Assembly: GCF_037126465.1 (NCBI RefSeq)
Contig: NC_088202.1
Span: forward strand, 88,640,160-88,704,159
Origin: Ornithodoros turicata
Taxonomy: Eukaryota > Arthropoda > Arachnida > Ixodida > Argasidae
Length of the DNA: 64,000 nt
Direction: 5' to 3'
The translations under genes and the position numbers were made by a program. Positions 21,282 to 31,781 of this stretch are shown here, piece after piece. Under the pieces are notes generated by a model that saw only the letters and a program-made list of their open reading frames with translations, was not told where the DNA came from and made no database searches. Numbering within the stretch: the first letter of the stretch is position 1; every line of letters starts with the position of its first letter.

Positions 21282-21821
21282 CCCCTAGTAGCACAAAACG
21301 TCGCGGAAACGTCTTTATTTGGTCAAATTAGGATAGAAGACGATCAGGACGTCAACGCGACGTCTAGAAGCCGTAATTTATAGTATGTTTATAAGACGCG
21401 CCGATTTAACGTTTATAATACGTCTTCGGCATCTCTGTTGAAGAGATATCCTAAAGGATGACCTCCCGTAAATATCTTCCGTTCACGTTTGCAAGACGTA
21501 CCAACTTTCCATTTATAATACGCCTTCGCTAACTGTGTTCAAGACGTATCTTAGACGAGGACGATTTGTGTGCACTGAATAAGTTTACTTTCGGTGGACC
21601 TACTGACTGTCCCAAACAAAAGCAGTAGGAAACACAGGCGTTGAGTTGACGGTGAGTTAATACTCCCAGAAATTTCCCACTTCAGTGTTGTTTGTGTGCG
21701 TAATTGAAATAAACTTAGACACCTCACCCTCCATTTTGACTCAGAGGCGAGCATGGCTATCGAGTTTACGGGAGTTTCTAAGACGAGCAATGTATAGTAT
21801 CTGTTTTCCCTTTGTAAGGGA

Positions 21822-21837
21822 ATAGACCACTTCTACG
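21822..21837 (+). repeat. Target-site duplication of the LINE, left copy
   Basis: ATAGACCACTTCTACG here is repeated exactly at 27016-27031. The pair bounds the LINE and shows it entered the DNA transposon as one full-length insertion. Confidence 0.85.
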
Positions 21838-22021
21838 TTAAAGGGAGTGGTTGGAGGAAGACGACGAGGTGGTAAGACGTGCACTGTTGCTGCTCTGTTG
21901 TTGTTAGGCCTAACCGAATTCTTTCCATTATAATTTTTTCACTTTTCGTTGCTTGTAACTGGCACTTTGTGGTTGTTGTTGCGAAGCCGTGTCTCCCGGT
22001 TGAGACACCGGCTAAGCTAAA

Positions 22022-23239
22022 ATGTACGACAACCAAGATGACCGCATCTTGGTGTTCAAAGTGCGAGCCCCGCAGGGTTATTTCGGAAAAGATGTGTTGG
22101 ATGCTTGTAAACGTGTCGCGCCTGGTAAAGTTCGTGGTGCGCAGAATCAAGGGTATGGTTATTATGAGGTGGTAATGAATGATTTGGAAGGAGTAAGGTT
22201 GCTTAAGGAGGAGGGATCGGTTGTGATTGGGGGGAAAAAAGTTGATGCGTTTTATTTGGGAGCCAAGATGAGGAGGGTCACGGTGTTCAGGTACCCGATT
22301 GATTACCCTGACACAGACTTAGAGAAGGAACTTGGGAACTACGGTGTTGTAATTAAGACACAGAGGGAGAAGTATGGTGGTGACCACGACGACTGCGAGA
22401 CGGGTACGCGTTTCGTTCTCATGGAGCTTAGAGGGGAACTTCCCAACTTTTTGACGGTGAGAGGGACCCGTATTGAATGTCTGTACCACGGGGTTACTCG
22501 AAGGTGTGCTAAGTGTGACGCGACAGACCATTTAGCTCGTGACTGTAAGGCCCTTAGATGCAGGTGGTGTAGCTCCTTCTACGAAGGAGAATGTGGGAAG
22601 TGTAAGGCAGCAAAGGAGAGGAAACGGAACGTCCCGGCCGACGTTAGAGATTCGGTGTGGGGAGGAGTTCCTGATCCTGTTCACACTCCGTGGATTTCCG
22701 ACGAGAATTTTCCTTGTTTGGGAAACACGGACAAGGACAAGGAGGGGAACAATGGTGTCGCTCAGGATGTGGAAAATTCGGTAGATGTGGATGATGGCGG
22801 TGAAAATTCGGTAGAAATGCAGGAAAATATCGCGGGAAAAGAAGATAAAGGAAATCAGCGCGCACTTCAGGAGGAAAGTGCAGTGGTTCATCAGCTTCAG
22901 CATCAGAACAAGCAAGATGCTGAGGATGACGAAAGCCAGGGTACGGAGGAGCCGGCGGATGTAGAAGGGTGTAGTAGGGTGGACATAAAGGAAGTTGAGG
23001 TGCTCGAAAATCGCTCTAGTGGTGACCCAGGGAATGTGTCGGACGCATCAACCACCCCAACGCTTTGTGCGTCTTCTGGGTCAAATAACGAGGGGTCGGA
23101 TAGTGGAGAGAGTGTAGCTACTCTGGTATCTGAAAGTGAAGGGCGTGTGAGTGACAGTAGTGAAAGGAATGATAGGGGTATGACTCTGAAAAGGAGGAGG
23201 ATATCGAAGAGAAGGAAGAGGGCGGGTAAATGCGCCTAA
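22022..23239 (+). CDS. LINE ORF1, gag-like nucleic-acid-binding protein
   Basis: The 405-aa product is the presumed RNA-binding chaperone of the retrotransposon ribonucleoprotein. Residues 162-175 form a CCHC zinc knuckle (C-x2-C-x4-H-x4-C, CAKCDATDHLARDC), followed by further paired cysteines at 180, 183, 191 and 194 that look like a second, altered knuckle. The N-terminal 150 residues resemble the RNA-recognition-like fold region of Tx1-type ORF1 proteins, though this is judged only by position. The C-terminal half is acidic and Ser-rich, low in complexity, and ends in a basic KRRRISKRRKR tail. The ATG at 22022 is the first in frame. Its stop lies 13 bases before ORF2, which is in another frame. 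Confidence 0.85.
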   Translation: MYDNQDDRILVFKVRAPQGYFGKDVLDACKRVAPGKVRGAQNQGYGYYEVVMNDLEGVRLLKEEGSVVIGGKKVDAFYLGAKMRRVTVFRYPIDYPDTDLEKELGNYGVVIKTQREKYGGDHDDCETGTRFVLMELRGELPNFLTVRGTRIECLYHGVTRRCAKCDATDHLARDCKALRCRWCSSFYEGECGKCKAAKERKRNVPADVRDSVWGGVPDPVHTPWISDENFPCLGNTDKDKEGNNGVAQDVENSVDVDDGGENSVEMQENIAGKEDKGNQRALQEESAVVHQLQHQNKQDAEDDESQGTEEPADVEGCSRVDIKEVEVLENRSSGDPGNVSDASTTPTLCASSGSNNEGSDSGESVATLVSESEGRVSDSSERNDRGMTLKRRRISKRRKRAGKCA

Positions 23240-23252
23240 GGTGCGTGTCTAG

Positions 23253-26200
23253 ATGAGATTGCTGTTCTCCGGCGTGTTTTTCTTGAACCCTTCCCCGACT
23301 TCGTCAATGACTTTCAAATTATTAACGTTTAATGTAAGGGGATTTAGAAGTAGAGTGAAGCAAAACGAAGTCATAGACCTAGCAAGGTTTTTAGGCGTGA
23401 ATTGTATATTCATTCAAGAATCGCATTGGCACAAACAGCTGGAGGCAAAAGAATTTGACAGATGTTTCAACACATTGTCTTATTGGAGCTACGGAACTCA
23501 TAACTCACGAGGGGTCGGCATTATCTTCTTAAAACCAAGAGAGGTCAAAGTTATCAAGTTTGAGAAAGACCTGCACGGGAGAATAGTAACCGTAGACATA
23601 GATAATGATGGCACGTTGCTTCGACTGATCAATATATATGGGCCAAATAAAGCAAATGAGTCGGGGGAGTTTTATAGAGATGAGCTTCCTTACTATTTCA
23701 TTGGAGCTTACAGCTTCATTGTGGGAGGTGATTTCAACTGTGTAATTGATGCAAAAGATACAGCATCGGGTGTACATAAAAACGTTTCTGGAGCTGCAGA
23801 GTTGCGGCAGGCTATAGATGCTTTTAACTTGGCAGACGCTTGGACACTTGCTAGAGGAGGAGGAAATGGGTTCACACGACTAAATAAATTGGGGGGAAGT
23901 AGACTAGACAGAATTTATGTGTCAAGTCACTTGTTGTGTAATGTAGAAAATATTCAGACGATTGAGACCATTGACATCTCTGATCATAAGGGAGTTTTAG
24001 TTGAATTGACAAAAGTGAGTTTTCCAGGCTCCCGACACCCCTGGCGCATGAACACCAAATTACTGCAGTGTCCAGAAATTCATGCGGACATACAGACCTT
24101 AGTTGAGAGAGCGGTCCGGGAGAGTGACAGTACATTTGCTTGGTGGGTAAAACTCAAAGATGACATCAGGAACTGTCTGAGAGCCTGGGGCCGGAAAAAG
24201 GCCCATGAGAAGCGTGCTTTGACATGCAGACTTCAGGCACATCTGCGCCAACTTCAACAAACTGGCACTGGGTTTCTTTCCGGTGTGACATTTCCTTCTG
24301 CCAACGATCACCTGGCACTCCTGAGGGAGGAGCGGTGGGAGGCAGTAAGGTACTTGGCGGCGAAAAATAAAATTGAGAAGGAAGCCTGGTGCTCCCGAAG
24401 GCTCCTCTCCAAACATCTTTCTTCAGCTCAGCCACCAATGGAGGCTCTAATGAAAAACGGCAGCAGAATCACTGGTCAGAGACAAATAGCTGAAATGGCC
24501 AGAGAGTTCTTCTCAGACTTGTACGGGGGAGACCTCACAGAGTCGGACCGTTTCAGTTCCGATTACACCCGCAGGGGTGTTGAACTGAACTGCGAGGAGG
24601 TTGTTCAGGTTGTCCGTAGCCTGAAAAACAGAAAAGCACCTGGACCCGATGGGTTGCCTGCTGAGTTCTACAAGCAGTATTGGAACCTCCTGGGTCCCTC
24701 TCTGGTTAAGGTGCTTAATTACTCTCTAAAACAGGGATCACTACCAGACGAGTTTATGGAGGGAACCGTTACTTTGTTATGCAAGGACCCCCAGCGAAAG
24801 GAGCAGTTGGGAGCATGGAGGCCGATAACACTTTTAAACGTAGATTACAAAATTCTAGCAAAGGTTCTAGTAAAGAGGCTACAAAAAAACATGAAAAACT
24901 GGATATCGCCATTTCAGGGGGCAGCAGTCGGTGGTCGAAAAATACAGGACAAACTTTGGGAAATCAGGGATGTAATACAGTGGTTAGCGGAGAGGGACGT
25001 ACGCAGTATTTTAATGGCCTTTGATCAAGAAAAGGCCTTTGATAGGTTGAAACATGCGTTTTTGAGGGAAACGCTCGAACAAGTCGAAGCAGAAAATGAA
25101 ATAGTAAGCACTATAGGAGCGATGTATAGAGGATGCAAGAGCAGGTTGCTCATCAACGGTTGTCTAGGGAAGGAATTTACTATTCGAAGAGGTGTAAGGC
25201 AGGGTTGCCCTCTTTCTCCTCTTTTGTACGTCCTGGCATTTGATCGCCTCTTGCGAGAGCTCTATCAGTGTTCATCAATCAAGGGAGTGGGAATACCTGG
25301 CTCAGCACAGACAAAGACAATAGTCGCCTATGCAGACGACTTGTCAATGATTGTTCAGAGTGAAAAGGACGTGGAGAACACATTGCAGGTTTTAGAAGAA
25401 TATGGGACAAGAAGTGGAGCGAAAATTAACAAAGAGAAATCGAAAATGCTGTACATGGGGGGCGAGTACCCAAGGAGAGATCTAGGGCTCAGAGTTGTTG
25501 ATGAAGTAAAAATTTTAGGTATCCTATTTGATAAGCATGGAGCGTCTTGCAAGAATTGGTCCTACTTGAAGGCAGCAGTCGAAAAGATTATGAACGATCA
25601 CGACGAGCCTGCAATGTCACTGATGGCTAGAGCACAGGTCATCAAAGCGATCGTGGTGCCAAAGTACACATACTTGTTCTCGGTCATTCACCCATCTCGG
25701 GATGTATGCCGAGGAATTGAGAAATGTTGTTTTAGCTTCATTTGGAGTGGAAAGACTCAGTGGGTGGCGCAAGAAAGATTAAAGCTTCCAATAGAGGATG
25801 GTGGCCTGCAAATTCCGGACTTTCGACATTTAGCACAGGCATACGCGGTACATGGAGCTTACAGGATGCTAACTCACGAAGGTTCCGGGAAACTTTTATC
25901 GAGATTTTGGCTGGGCACTAACATAAAACTTTTTAGGCAAGAAAGCATTGATCATAGAGTCCCAATGTCTGAAAACCAGCCAAGACTATACAAAGTAGCG
26001 AAACAGGCTCTTGTACAGCTTAAAAAGTTGAACAATAATAAGGACTATGGCGATTGCAAGGTCGTGGAAATCTACAAAGACTTGAGGAAAGAATTTGTTG
26101 AGAACTCCTCTTCCCAGATAACACGAGAGGGATGGAAAAGACTGAATAGCTTCTGGTTGGATAGTAAAAGGAAATCGCTGTTGTGGAGAATAGGGCATGG

Positions 26201-26657
26201 AGTACTACCTGTGAAAGACAGATTCTATTTATGGGGTAAGTCCAGTAGACGGAACTGCGCGCTTTGTAGTCGCACAGAAACAGTAAAACATGCAATTTTT
26301 GAGTGTAAAGTGCCTGCATACCTGTGGTTATGCTTCAAAAAATATTTTGGATTAAGTAGTCTTACGTTTGAACAAGCTGTGGGGATCCATATCGGGCAAG
26401 TAGTTAAGAAGCAGCAGAGCTTCTATCTATTGGTCGCCGCAGAAATTGTCTATCAAGTGTGGCTTAATAGGTGTAGGGTTGTTCATGGAGGTGATTGTTG
26501 GAGCAAGGCGAAATTTAGAAATATTGTGAGCTATTATGTCCGCATGTGGCTTGGGAGGGAATGGTTACGTTTGGGGCAGCGAAATTTCTTCAAACAGTGG
26601 CAGTGCAAAGGCTTCAGAGTGGTGGACGGGATCATCAAGTTCCACTTGAGCGAGTAA
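23253..26657 (+). CDS. LINE ORF2, endonuclease-reverse transcriptase
   Basis: The 1134-aa product nicks target DNA and reverse transcribes element RNA. Residues 20-250 are an AP-endonuclease-like domain with FNVRG (Asn27), IQESHW (Glu56), GGDFN (158-162), SRLDRIYVS (216-224) and SDH (243-245). Residues about 455-730 are reverse transcriptase with KAPGPDG (461-467), AFDQEKAFD (Asp591), RQGCPLSP (649-656) and the catalytic YADD (693-696). Near the C-terminus a zinc motif C1002-x2-C1005-x7-H1013-x4-C1018 matches the zinc-binding region of L1/Tx1-type polymerases. All catalytic residues are present. Translation may start at Met1, or at Met19 just before the endonuclease domain. It follows ORF1 closely, suggesting reinitiation or coupled translation. 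Confidence 0.93.
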   Translation: MRLLFSGVFFLNPSPTSSMTFKLLTFNVRGFRSRVKQNEVIDLARFLGVNCIFIQESHWHKQLEAKEFDRCFNTLSYWSYGTHNSRGVGIIFLKPREVKVIKFEKDLHGRIVTVDIDNDGTLLRLINIYGPNKANESGEFYRDELPYYFIGAYSFIVGGDFNCVIDAKDTASGVHKNVSGAAELRQAIDAFNLADAWTLARGGGNGFTRLNKLGGSRLDRIYVSSHLLCNVENIQTIETIDISDHKGVLVELTKVSFPGSRHPWRMNTKLLQCPEIHADIQTLVERAVRESDSTFAWWVKLKDDIRNCLRAWGRKKAHEKRALTCRLQAHLRQLQQTGTGFLSGVTFPSANDHLALLREERWEAVRYLAAKNKIEKEAWCSRRLLSKHLSSAQPPMEALMKNGSRITGQRQIAEMAREFFSDLYGGDLTESDRFSSDYTRRGVELNCEEVVQVVRSLKNRKAPGPDGLPAEFYKQYWNLLGPSLVKVLNYSLKQGSLPDEFMEGTVTLLCKDPQRKEQLGAWRPITLLNVDYKILAKVLVKRLQKNMKNWISPFQGAAVGGRKIQDKLWEIRDVIQWLAERDVRSILMAFDQEKAFDRLKHAFLRETLEQVEAENEIVSTIGAMYRGCKSRLLINGCLGKEFTIRRGVRQGCPLSPLLYVLAFDRLLRELYQCSSIKGVGIPGSAQTKTIVAYADDLSMIVQSEKDVENTLQVLEEYGTRSGAKINKEKSKMLYMGGEYPRRDLGLRVVDEVKILGILFDKHGASCKNWSYLKAAVEKIMNDHDEPAMSLMARAQVIKAIVVPKYTYLFSVIHPSRDVCRGIEKCCFSFIWSGKTQWVAQERLKLPIEDGGLQIPDFRHLAQAYAVHGAYRMLTHEGSGKLLSRFWLGTNIKLFRQESIDHRVPMSENQPRLYKVAKQALVQLKKLNNNKDYGDCKVVEIYKDLRKEFVENSSSQITREGWKRLNSFWLDSKRKSLLWRIGHGVLPVKDRFYLWGKSSRRNCALCSRTETVKHAIFECKVPAYLWLCFKKYFGLSSLTFEQAVGIHIGQVVKKQQSFYLLVAAEIVYQVWLNRCRVVHGGDCWSKAKFRNIVSYYVRMWLGREWLRLGQRNFFKQWQCKGFRVVDGIIKFHLSE

Positions 26658-27015
26658 GTATGAATGAAATTATGTTTCCCGAGCATTTGAAAACTTTCCA
26701 GGGGAGGGAATTGGTAAGATATGCGGGGCGGTTTAAATGTGAAGCTCAGTGGTGTTGGCACTCCTCGAGAGTATACGATGGGATGCTGCACTTCAGTGCG
26801 ATAGCAATGTGGCAATGTTTTAGAACTTGTCTCAGTTGTTGACTCAAGGATAGAAATAGGCGAGATACGAATAATGGGGTAACAAGCGGGATAAATGGTT
26901 AGGGAAAGCTTAGGAAGATGAGTACACAATCTTCTGTGGCTCATCTCATAGAGTCAACAATACAAAAAAGGGAGCCAGCCAATATGGCTGGTCTTCCACG
27001 ATGATGTCAATACAT

Positions 27016-27031
27016 ATAGACCACTTCTACG
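27016..27031 (+). repeat. Target-site duplication of the LINE, right copy
   Basis: Exact 16-bp repeat of 21822-21837. Confidence 0.85.
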
Positions 27032-27477
27032 CTCTGGTTCCCCTACGTGTAACGCCGTGGAGGGAGCCTGCTGTTCTTACGGTGGGAGCACCTCTGCTAA
27101 CGCGGTCCACCCGCGTCTTCGATTTTGGCCAAAATGCCACGTGGCAGTGCTGCTTGCAGTTCTGCTTGGAGAAACAGAAAATGGAACGTGTGGTGACGGT
27201 GACTGAGGTTGAAAAATGAAAAAGAGGCAGATCCCCGGAAAACTGTACCCGGTGGACATCCACAGGGCTGAATTTTCTCACATTCAAATTAGTGTTCTAA
27301 ACATTTTTTGAACGTCTTCAAGACGGCCACAAACACGTCTTCAAGACTCGGGAAAGCGTCAACTTATCCGGGGATAGAAGACGTTATGTAGATCAGATTG
27401 AAGACGTCTCCTAGATGAAAATGCGGTTGTGGCTAGACCTTTCCTCGACGTTTACAAAACGTTTTGTGCTACTAGGG

Positions 27478-28827
27478 CCCTTACGACGTTATCAATATGA
27501 AATAGACTAGAGGAAAGTGTTCTTTTAGGAGGGTTTTTTCGGAGATGTCATCACGTGTAGACAGGGGCGGCTGAAGGGGGCTTACAGGGGTTACTGTTGA
27601 CCCCTTGAGTTTGTGAAGGGGGCGCAAAATTCCCACGGAGGTGAGTCGCCAAAGTGTTATTTCAAGTGCCGCATGCGAATAAAATGCGATAAACCCTTTT
27701 CCTGAATCGACCAAATTGCCGCATAGTCCAGGCTTTGTCGATTGATGCGGTAGAACTCACGACGACATGACCTGAAAGTGTTCACGGGTTCCAGGAGGTT
27801 TTACACATTCAGACGTTTACGCATTGAGGTGTTGTGTGAGGTACGCATTGAGGTGACGTGTACGTGTGAGGTTTTACACATTCATTCAGACTGCCTCGAA
27901 TTTTTGGGACCCGGTCATGAATTGGTGGTGGCGATAGGGGGTGGATGGGGGTGCCGGTTGGGATGGGGTCCCCCTGAATTCAGAACGTTGCCCCGCCCCT
28001 GCGTGTAGTGACAGTACAGAGCAACAAATTTACTTGAAAAGGAACAACAACCAGTTTGGAGCATCATAGAGAGTTGGGGTGGGGGGAGATTCATGACTGC
28101 AGTGCGATGTGGAGCAGTTCCGGTTCTTGGCGAAGAAGCGCGTTCTTTGTGCGTGTGTGTGTTTGTGTGAGAGAGCTTTTTTTCTGACTCCATCTTGGGC
28201 TACTTGCGTTCAGCTATTTGGCAGCACCATTAGCCGCACCATTAGCTTGTTCCGAGTTCATTGCTTACACAGTGATTTATTCACATCATTCGTGCAGGAA
28301 ATATAAAACATGAAAGACGAAGGAGAGAAAGAATTGCGAATTTTACGTGCGCAAGACTTCTTATACTACACGATTTCAGTTGTCAGGCTTTTGTAGATCA
28401 TTTATCGTGGGGAAATTTACTTATGTGGAATTTCTTGTGGAGTTCTTCGTCATAACGACTATATGCTTACTTCCGAAAGACAGGCAGAAGACCGGACACT
28501 GTTCCTGATACTAATGCAAAATGTGGTCAGGTGTTCCCATCGACATGATGACACTTGAGAGCTTCTAGCAACGCAAGCAATGTGGCCCTGATTTGAATTT
28601 TCTGCTCGATGAGGAAGAAGAAAATAAACTAGGTGCTTTACCGTTATCGTACCTCGAAGGCATGACATGCGACAAGGCGACATTTCCTTCCGTCGCGTCA
28701 CTCGTTGTGGACCCCCCCCCCCCTTTTTTTTTAGTGACGCCACTGCATCATGGAGACTACCAGCAGTCTCGAAGAGATCATCAATGCGCTTCGCTCGTGA
28801 GTTTTCACAAACGTGGCGGGCGTTGTT
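27478..28827. other. 3' flank of esterase-like gene 1, no gene
   Basis: This contains the presumed 3' UTR of the esterase-like gene. A minus-strand AATAAA (reverse complement of 28276-28281) is about 550 bases past its stop and could be the poly(A) signal. A run of C/T lies at 28711-28731 and a GT-rich stretch at 28139-28168. Confidence 0.4.
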
Positions 28828-30647
28828 CTATATTAGCCCATCAGGTGTTGAAAACATGGGTGCCGTGTTTTTCCAAATGTCAAAGCTGTGAAACGTCCTC
28901 CAGAAATTGCAGCTTTCAGCGCTGGGTCCAGACTGTTCCAGGTAGCCCTTTGCAGTGATGTCAAGAAACGTTCCGTGTTCGGAGGAATAGCGTGGCCACG
29001 GTTGCCCCGATGGCGAAGCTGGTTTCCTGCAAGAAAAGATTGTAATGTGTAATACAGTTACAAAAGCACAACGAAGTGTCGCTGGATTGACTGTTTTTAC
29101 CCTGCCTTTGCGAACGACACCCAGGTATCCATCATGGACACGCTGAGCTCTTTTTCCTCCGTGGTGTAGTGTTCCGGGTGACGAATGGGCCTTCCGAAGA
29201 CGTAGGGCACTTCATCGAAATGAGTGGCAGCAGCCCATGGCGGACGCTCGGGGCCAACGCTGCCGTGATTGAAGCGGTAGTAGAAGACGGAAGTGTTATG
29301 ATCCGCCAGCGCATCAGCAAAGTAAACAGTTGGACACACGTATAGGTAATCTCCTACAAAATCAAACACGTACTGTCTGTTATGCACAATGTCAGATCCT
29401 TTCAGGTTGGACGCGAAATAATAGTAGATCCCTTCCGTCGCTGCGGCACCCAGCTGTCTCTTAAAACGATATTCGTTAAAGAAAGTCTTGATGTAGTGCA
29501 GAAGGTTAAGCGAAGTAAACTCCTCGGAGTCAATAAAGTTCTTCCATTGCAGCTGACGGCGAAATTCGAAAGCTCCTTCATTTTTGTTCGATCCTATCAG
29601 CACTTCGACCTCATTGAAGAGGCCCATGCTAAATGCCATGTGCTGGTTGAGAGGAAGAAACTCGTTGTCGAAGGTCGGGCCATAAATGTGGTACACATCT
29701 TCAACATCCTTACGGCGACGTCGTCTGTCTACATTTGTGGCAGACAGAAGCTCATCGAAATCTTTCTTGGCTCTGCTGGACGTGCAGTTCATTGGCTTCG
29801 TCACCGCTTTCGATCCTAGAGGAACGTGGCCTTTCCACATCGAGCTTTCACGTAGCCTCCAAAAAGCACTCCCACTCTGTAATATTGCTCGCTGGAAAAG
29901 TCCTGAGCTGAGGGGCGACATTATGTGCATTGCAATGGATGCAGCACCCGCATCTTGTCCGAACACTGTCACTGAACTTGCGTTCCCACCAAAGGAATCA
30001 ACATGTTCCTTTATCCACTTCAATGCTAAATTTTGGTCGTAGAGACCTTGGTTACCTGGTGCAGCTTCTGAACCAGCGTTCAAGAAACCCAGCCTTCCTA
30101 GCCGGTAGTTGACAGACACTATCACCACGTCCCCATATGCAGACAGCATTGCGCCGTCGTAGTAGTCCCATGAAGATGAACCCAGTATGAAATCTCCACC
30201 ATGAATCCAGACCATAACTGGCCGCAATTCCCCTGGCACAATATTTGCAGGTGTCCAGATATTTAAGTAAAGACAATCTTCACTGCAGTTACTCGACTTT
30301 CCGGGGACAGGAGGCCACTCATCCGGATTCTGCCGACACTGGTTCGGTCGTCTTGTCGCTTGAAGTGTGACGCTCCACGGACGTACAGGAACAGATTTCT
30401 TGAGCCTGAGGTTTCCAACAGGGGGTTCCGCATATGGAATTCCCCAGAAGACGTCGACGCCGCGTCCGATGAGTTCGATGCGCTGCCCAGCGACGGCTCC
30501 AAGCTTAGTTTTGACAATGGGTGTGGCATCATGGATTACGCGTTCTCCCATAGTAACACTAGTGTCGGTTGCAAAGGAGTTCCACTCTTCATGGATAAGG
30601 ACGCAGAGCACCACGATACGGTAGGCTATGTTCAGGATGTTGGCCAT
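28828..30647 (-). CDS. Carboxylesterase/cholinesterase-like protein, catalytic Ser replaced by Asp (two coding exons)
   Basis: Coding exons are 29101-30647 and 28828-29026, joined over a 74-bp GT..AG intron (29027-29100, phase 2); the product is 581 aa. Residues 1-26 look like a signal peptide, so it should be secreted. The alpha/beta-hydrolase signature follows: FWGIPYAEPPVG, EDCLYLNIW, the oxyanion segment WIHGGDF (usual HGGGF), VNYRLGRLGF and GNQGLYDQ. The nucleophile elbow, normally GxSxG, reads G230-Q-D232-A-G. The other triad members are kept: Glu357 (NKNEGAF) and His476 (THFDEVPYVFG). The last exon ends with the family CNFW motif. ATG 30645-30647 is chosen because a TTTTTCCTCAG acceptor directly precedes it, as in the paralog at 40946-43331; the open frame extends 55 codons further but that part is probably 5' intron. 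Hydrolysis is unlikely; a binding or adhesion role, as for other esterase-dead cholinesterase-like proteins, is inferred. Confidence 0.92.
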
Positions 30648-31781
30648 CTGAGGAAAAACGCAAATATGAATATGAAAAACGCAAATATCCGTTATGAATA
30701 AGACAACCTGCAATAAAAGAAAGGACCACGATCTCCTTTGACCAACACTTTTTCGGAACAGGATGTCAGGTGGCGTGCGCAAAAGATGATGACCGAACCT
30801 CTCCAGCATCATTTAAATTAAGAGCCATACTTCTTAAACCAAATGTCATCTAAATTGTTTCAAACTCCATCGAGATTAATTCGATTATCTGTACAATTAT
30901 TTTACCTGCATTCGAACTAGACTGGTAAACTGTATAAAGCGCATCGTTATAACTGAAGAGCAGCGGAAATGACATGTCCACCAACGGCATTTCTGTGCTG
31001 TTCCCACCGATTACCTGGCTCACGTACTTTTATACTGCTGCGATTACTGAAAACGTTGAATTAGATGTACTCAGAGTGCGGTACGAAAAGAGCGCATTTT
31101 GGAAAGTTATAGGAACCGACCACGCTACTGCGTAACCGATGGCGCTCTTTGTTACGTGGAAGGTGTCCCGGACGTCATGTTGTAGAGACGGCATGCCGTC
31201 TCTGCGTGATCGACAACGTGGCCGCTGCATCTGTGTAAGGACATGGAAAGGAAGAAAGACAACGTCCAATGATGGAAGAAGTTAAGGTCACCACCGTCAA
31301 CAGACCTCACGGCGGGAAAACTGTGTGCCTGTGAGATTCGTATTTTTTCGACATTATGGCTCAGGTGGGGCTTAATCCTGTGCGCAGTGTATTCATGGAT
31401 GTGTACCATGTCTGGCACAGTCTTTTGAGAAAATACTACGATCGTGCATTCCTCTGGTGCTTATGTGATTCCACCCAAGGTAGCGGTGGCCGAGAGTAAA
31501 TCTGTGCTTGTAGTAAACACAACGTTAACCGCTTGTCTGCTACAGCTGGACAAAAGTTTACTGAACACGGCAGTGGCATATTTCTCATCTGAGCGGCCCC
31601 CTGCTAGCTAACAGGAAGAGATCGAATAAGAAACAGGTGACTGGCCATTCTATCCATCTCTCAGTATGTACGTTCACTCCTGTTTGCTGTTAGGGTGTCG
31701 CCCCAATGGAGAAATGCGACACCCCCGTGTTCCGCAAACTTTTGTCCCAAGCTGTACGTACTGTCAATGCGTACGTCCCTA
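30648..31781. other. 5' flank/intron of esterase-like gene 1
   Basis: A splice acceptor lies directly before the ATG, so at least part of this stretch should be a 5' UTR intron. I could not place the upstream exon. No repeats or other genes were identified. Confidence 0.4.

Larger units (their letters stand above)
21838..27015 (+). mobile_element. Full-length L1/Tx1-type non-LTR retrotransposon, both ORFs open
   Basis: The 5.2-kb element has a 5' UTR of about 180 bases, ORF1 (22022-23239), a 13-base gap, ORF2 (23253-26657) and a 3' UTR of about 360 bases with a small hairpin (CCAGCC/GGCTGG near 26976) but no poly(A) tail. A 16-bp target duplication flanks it. Two ORFs with a zinc-knuckle ORF1, an apurinic-type endonuclease and a CCHC-terminated reverse transcriptase fit the L1/Tx1 group. 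Having no stops or frameshifts, it is young and possibly still able to move. A fragment of the same family's 3' end is at 52640-52700 (minus). Confidence 0.88.
21282..27477. mobile_element. DNA transposon-like element carrying a LINE insertion
   Basis: The left terminus CCCTAGTAGCACAAAACG (21282-21299) recurs inverted at the right terminus (ending ...TGTGCTACTAGGG at 27477). Each end is followed by a dense array of AAGACG/ACGTC motifs (about 21299-21560 and 27305-27460), including two imperfect repeats about 100 bases apart that begin TTTATAATACG. Without the LINE the element is about 1 kb and has no recognised transposase, so it is non-autonomous. Such subterminal arrays often serve as transposase binding sites. 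Confidence 0.7.

Noticed and set aside
24099..24438. Minus-strand frames inside the LINE ORF2
   Set aside because: They are antisense shadows of the reverse transcriptase gene.
30648..30812. N-terminal extension of 55 codons on esterase-like gene 1
   Set aside because: A polypyrimidine-AG acceptor sits directly before the ATG at 30647, a signal peptide starts there, and the paralog has the same arrangement; the extension is most likely intron.
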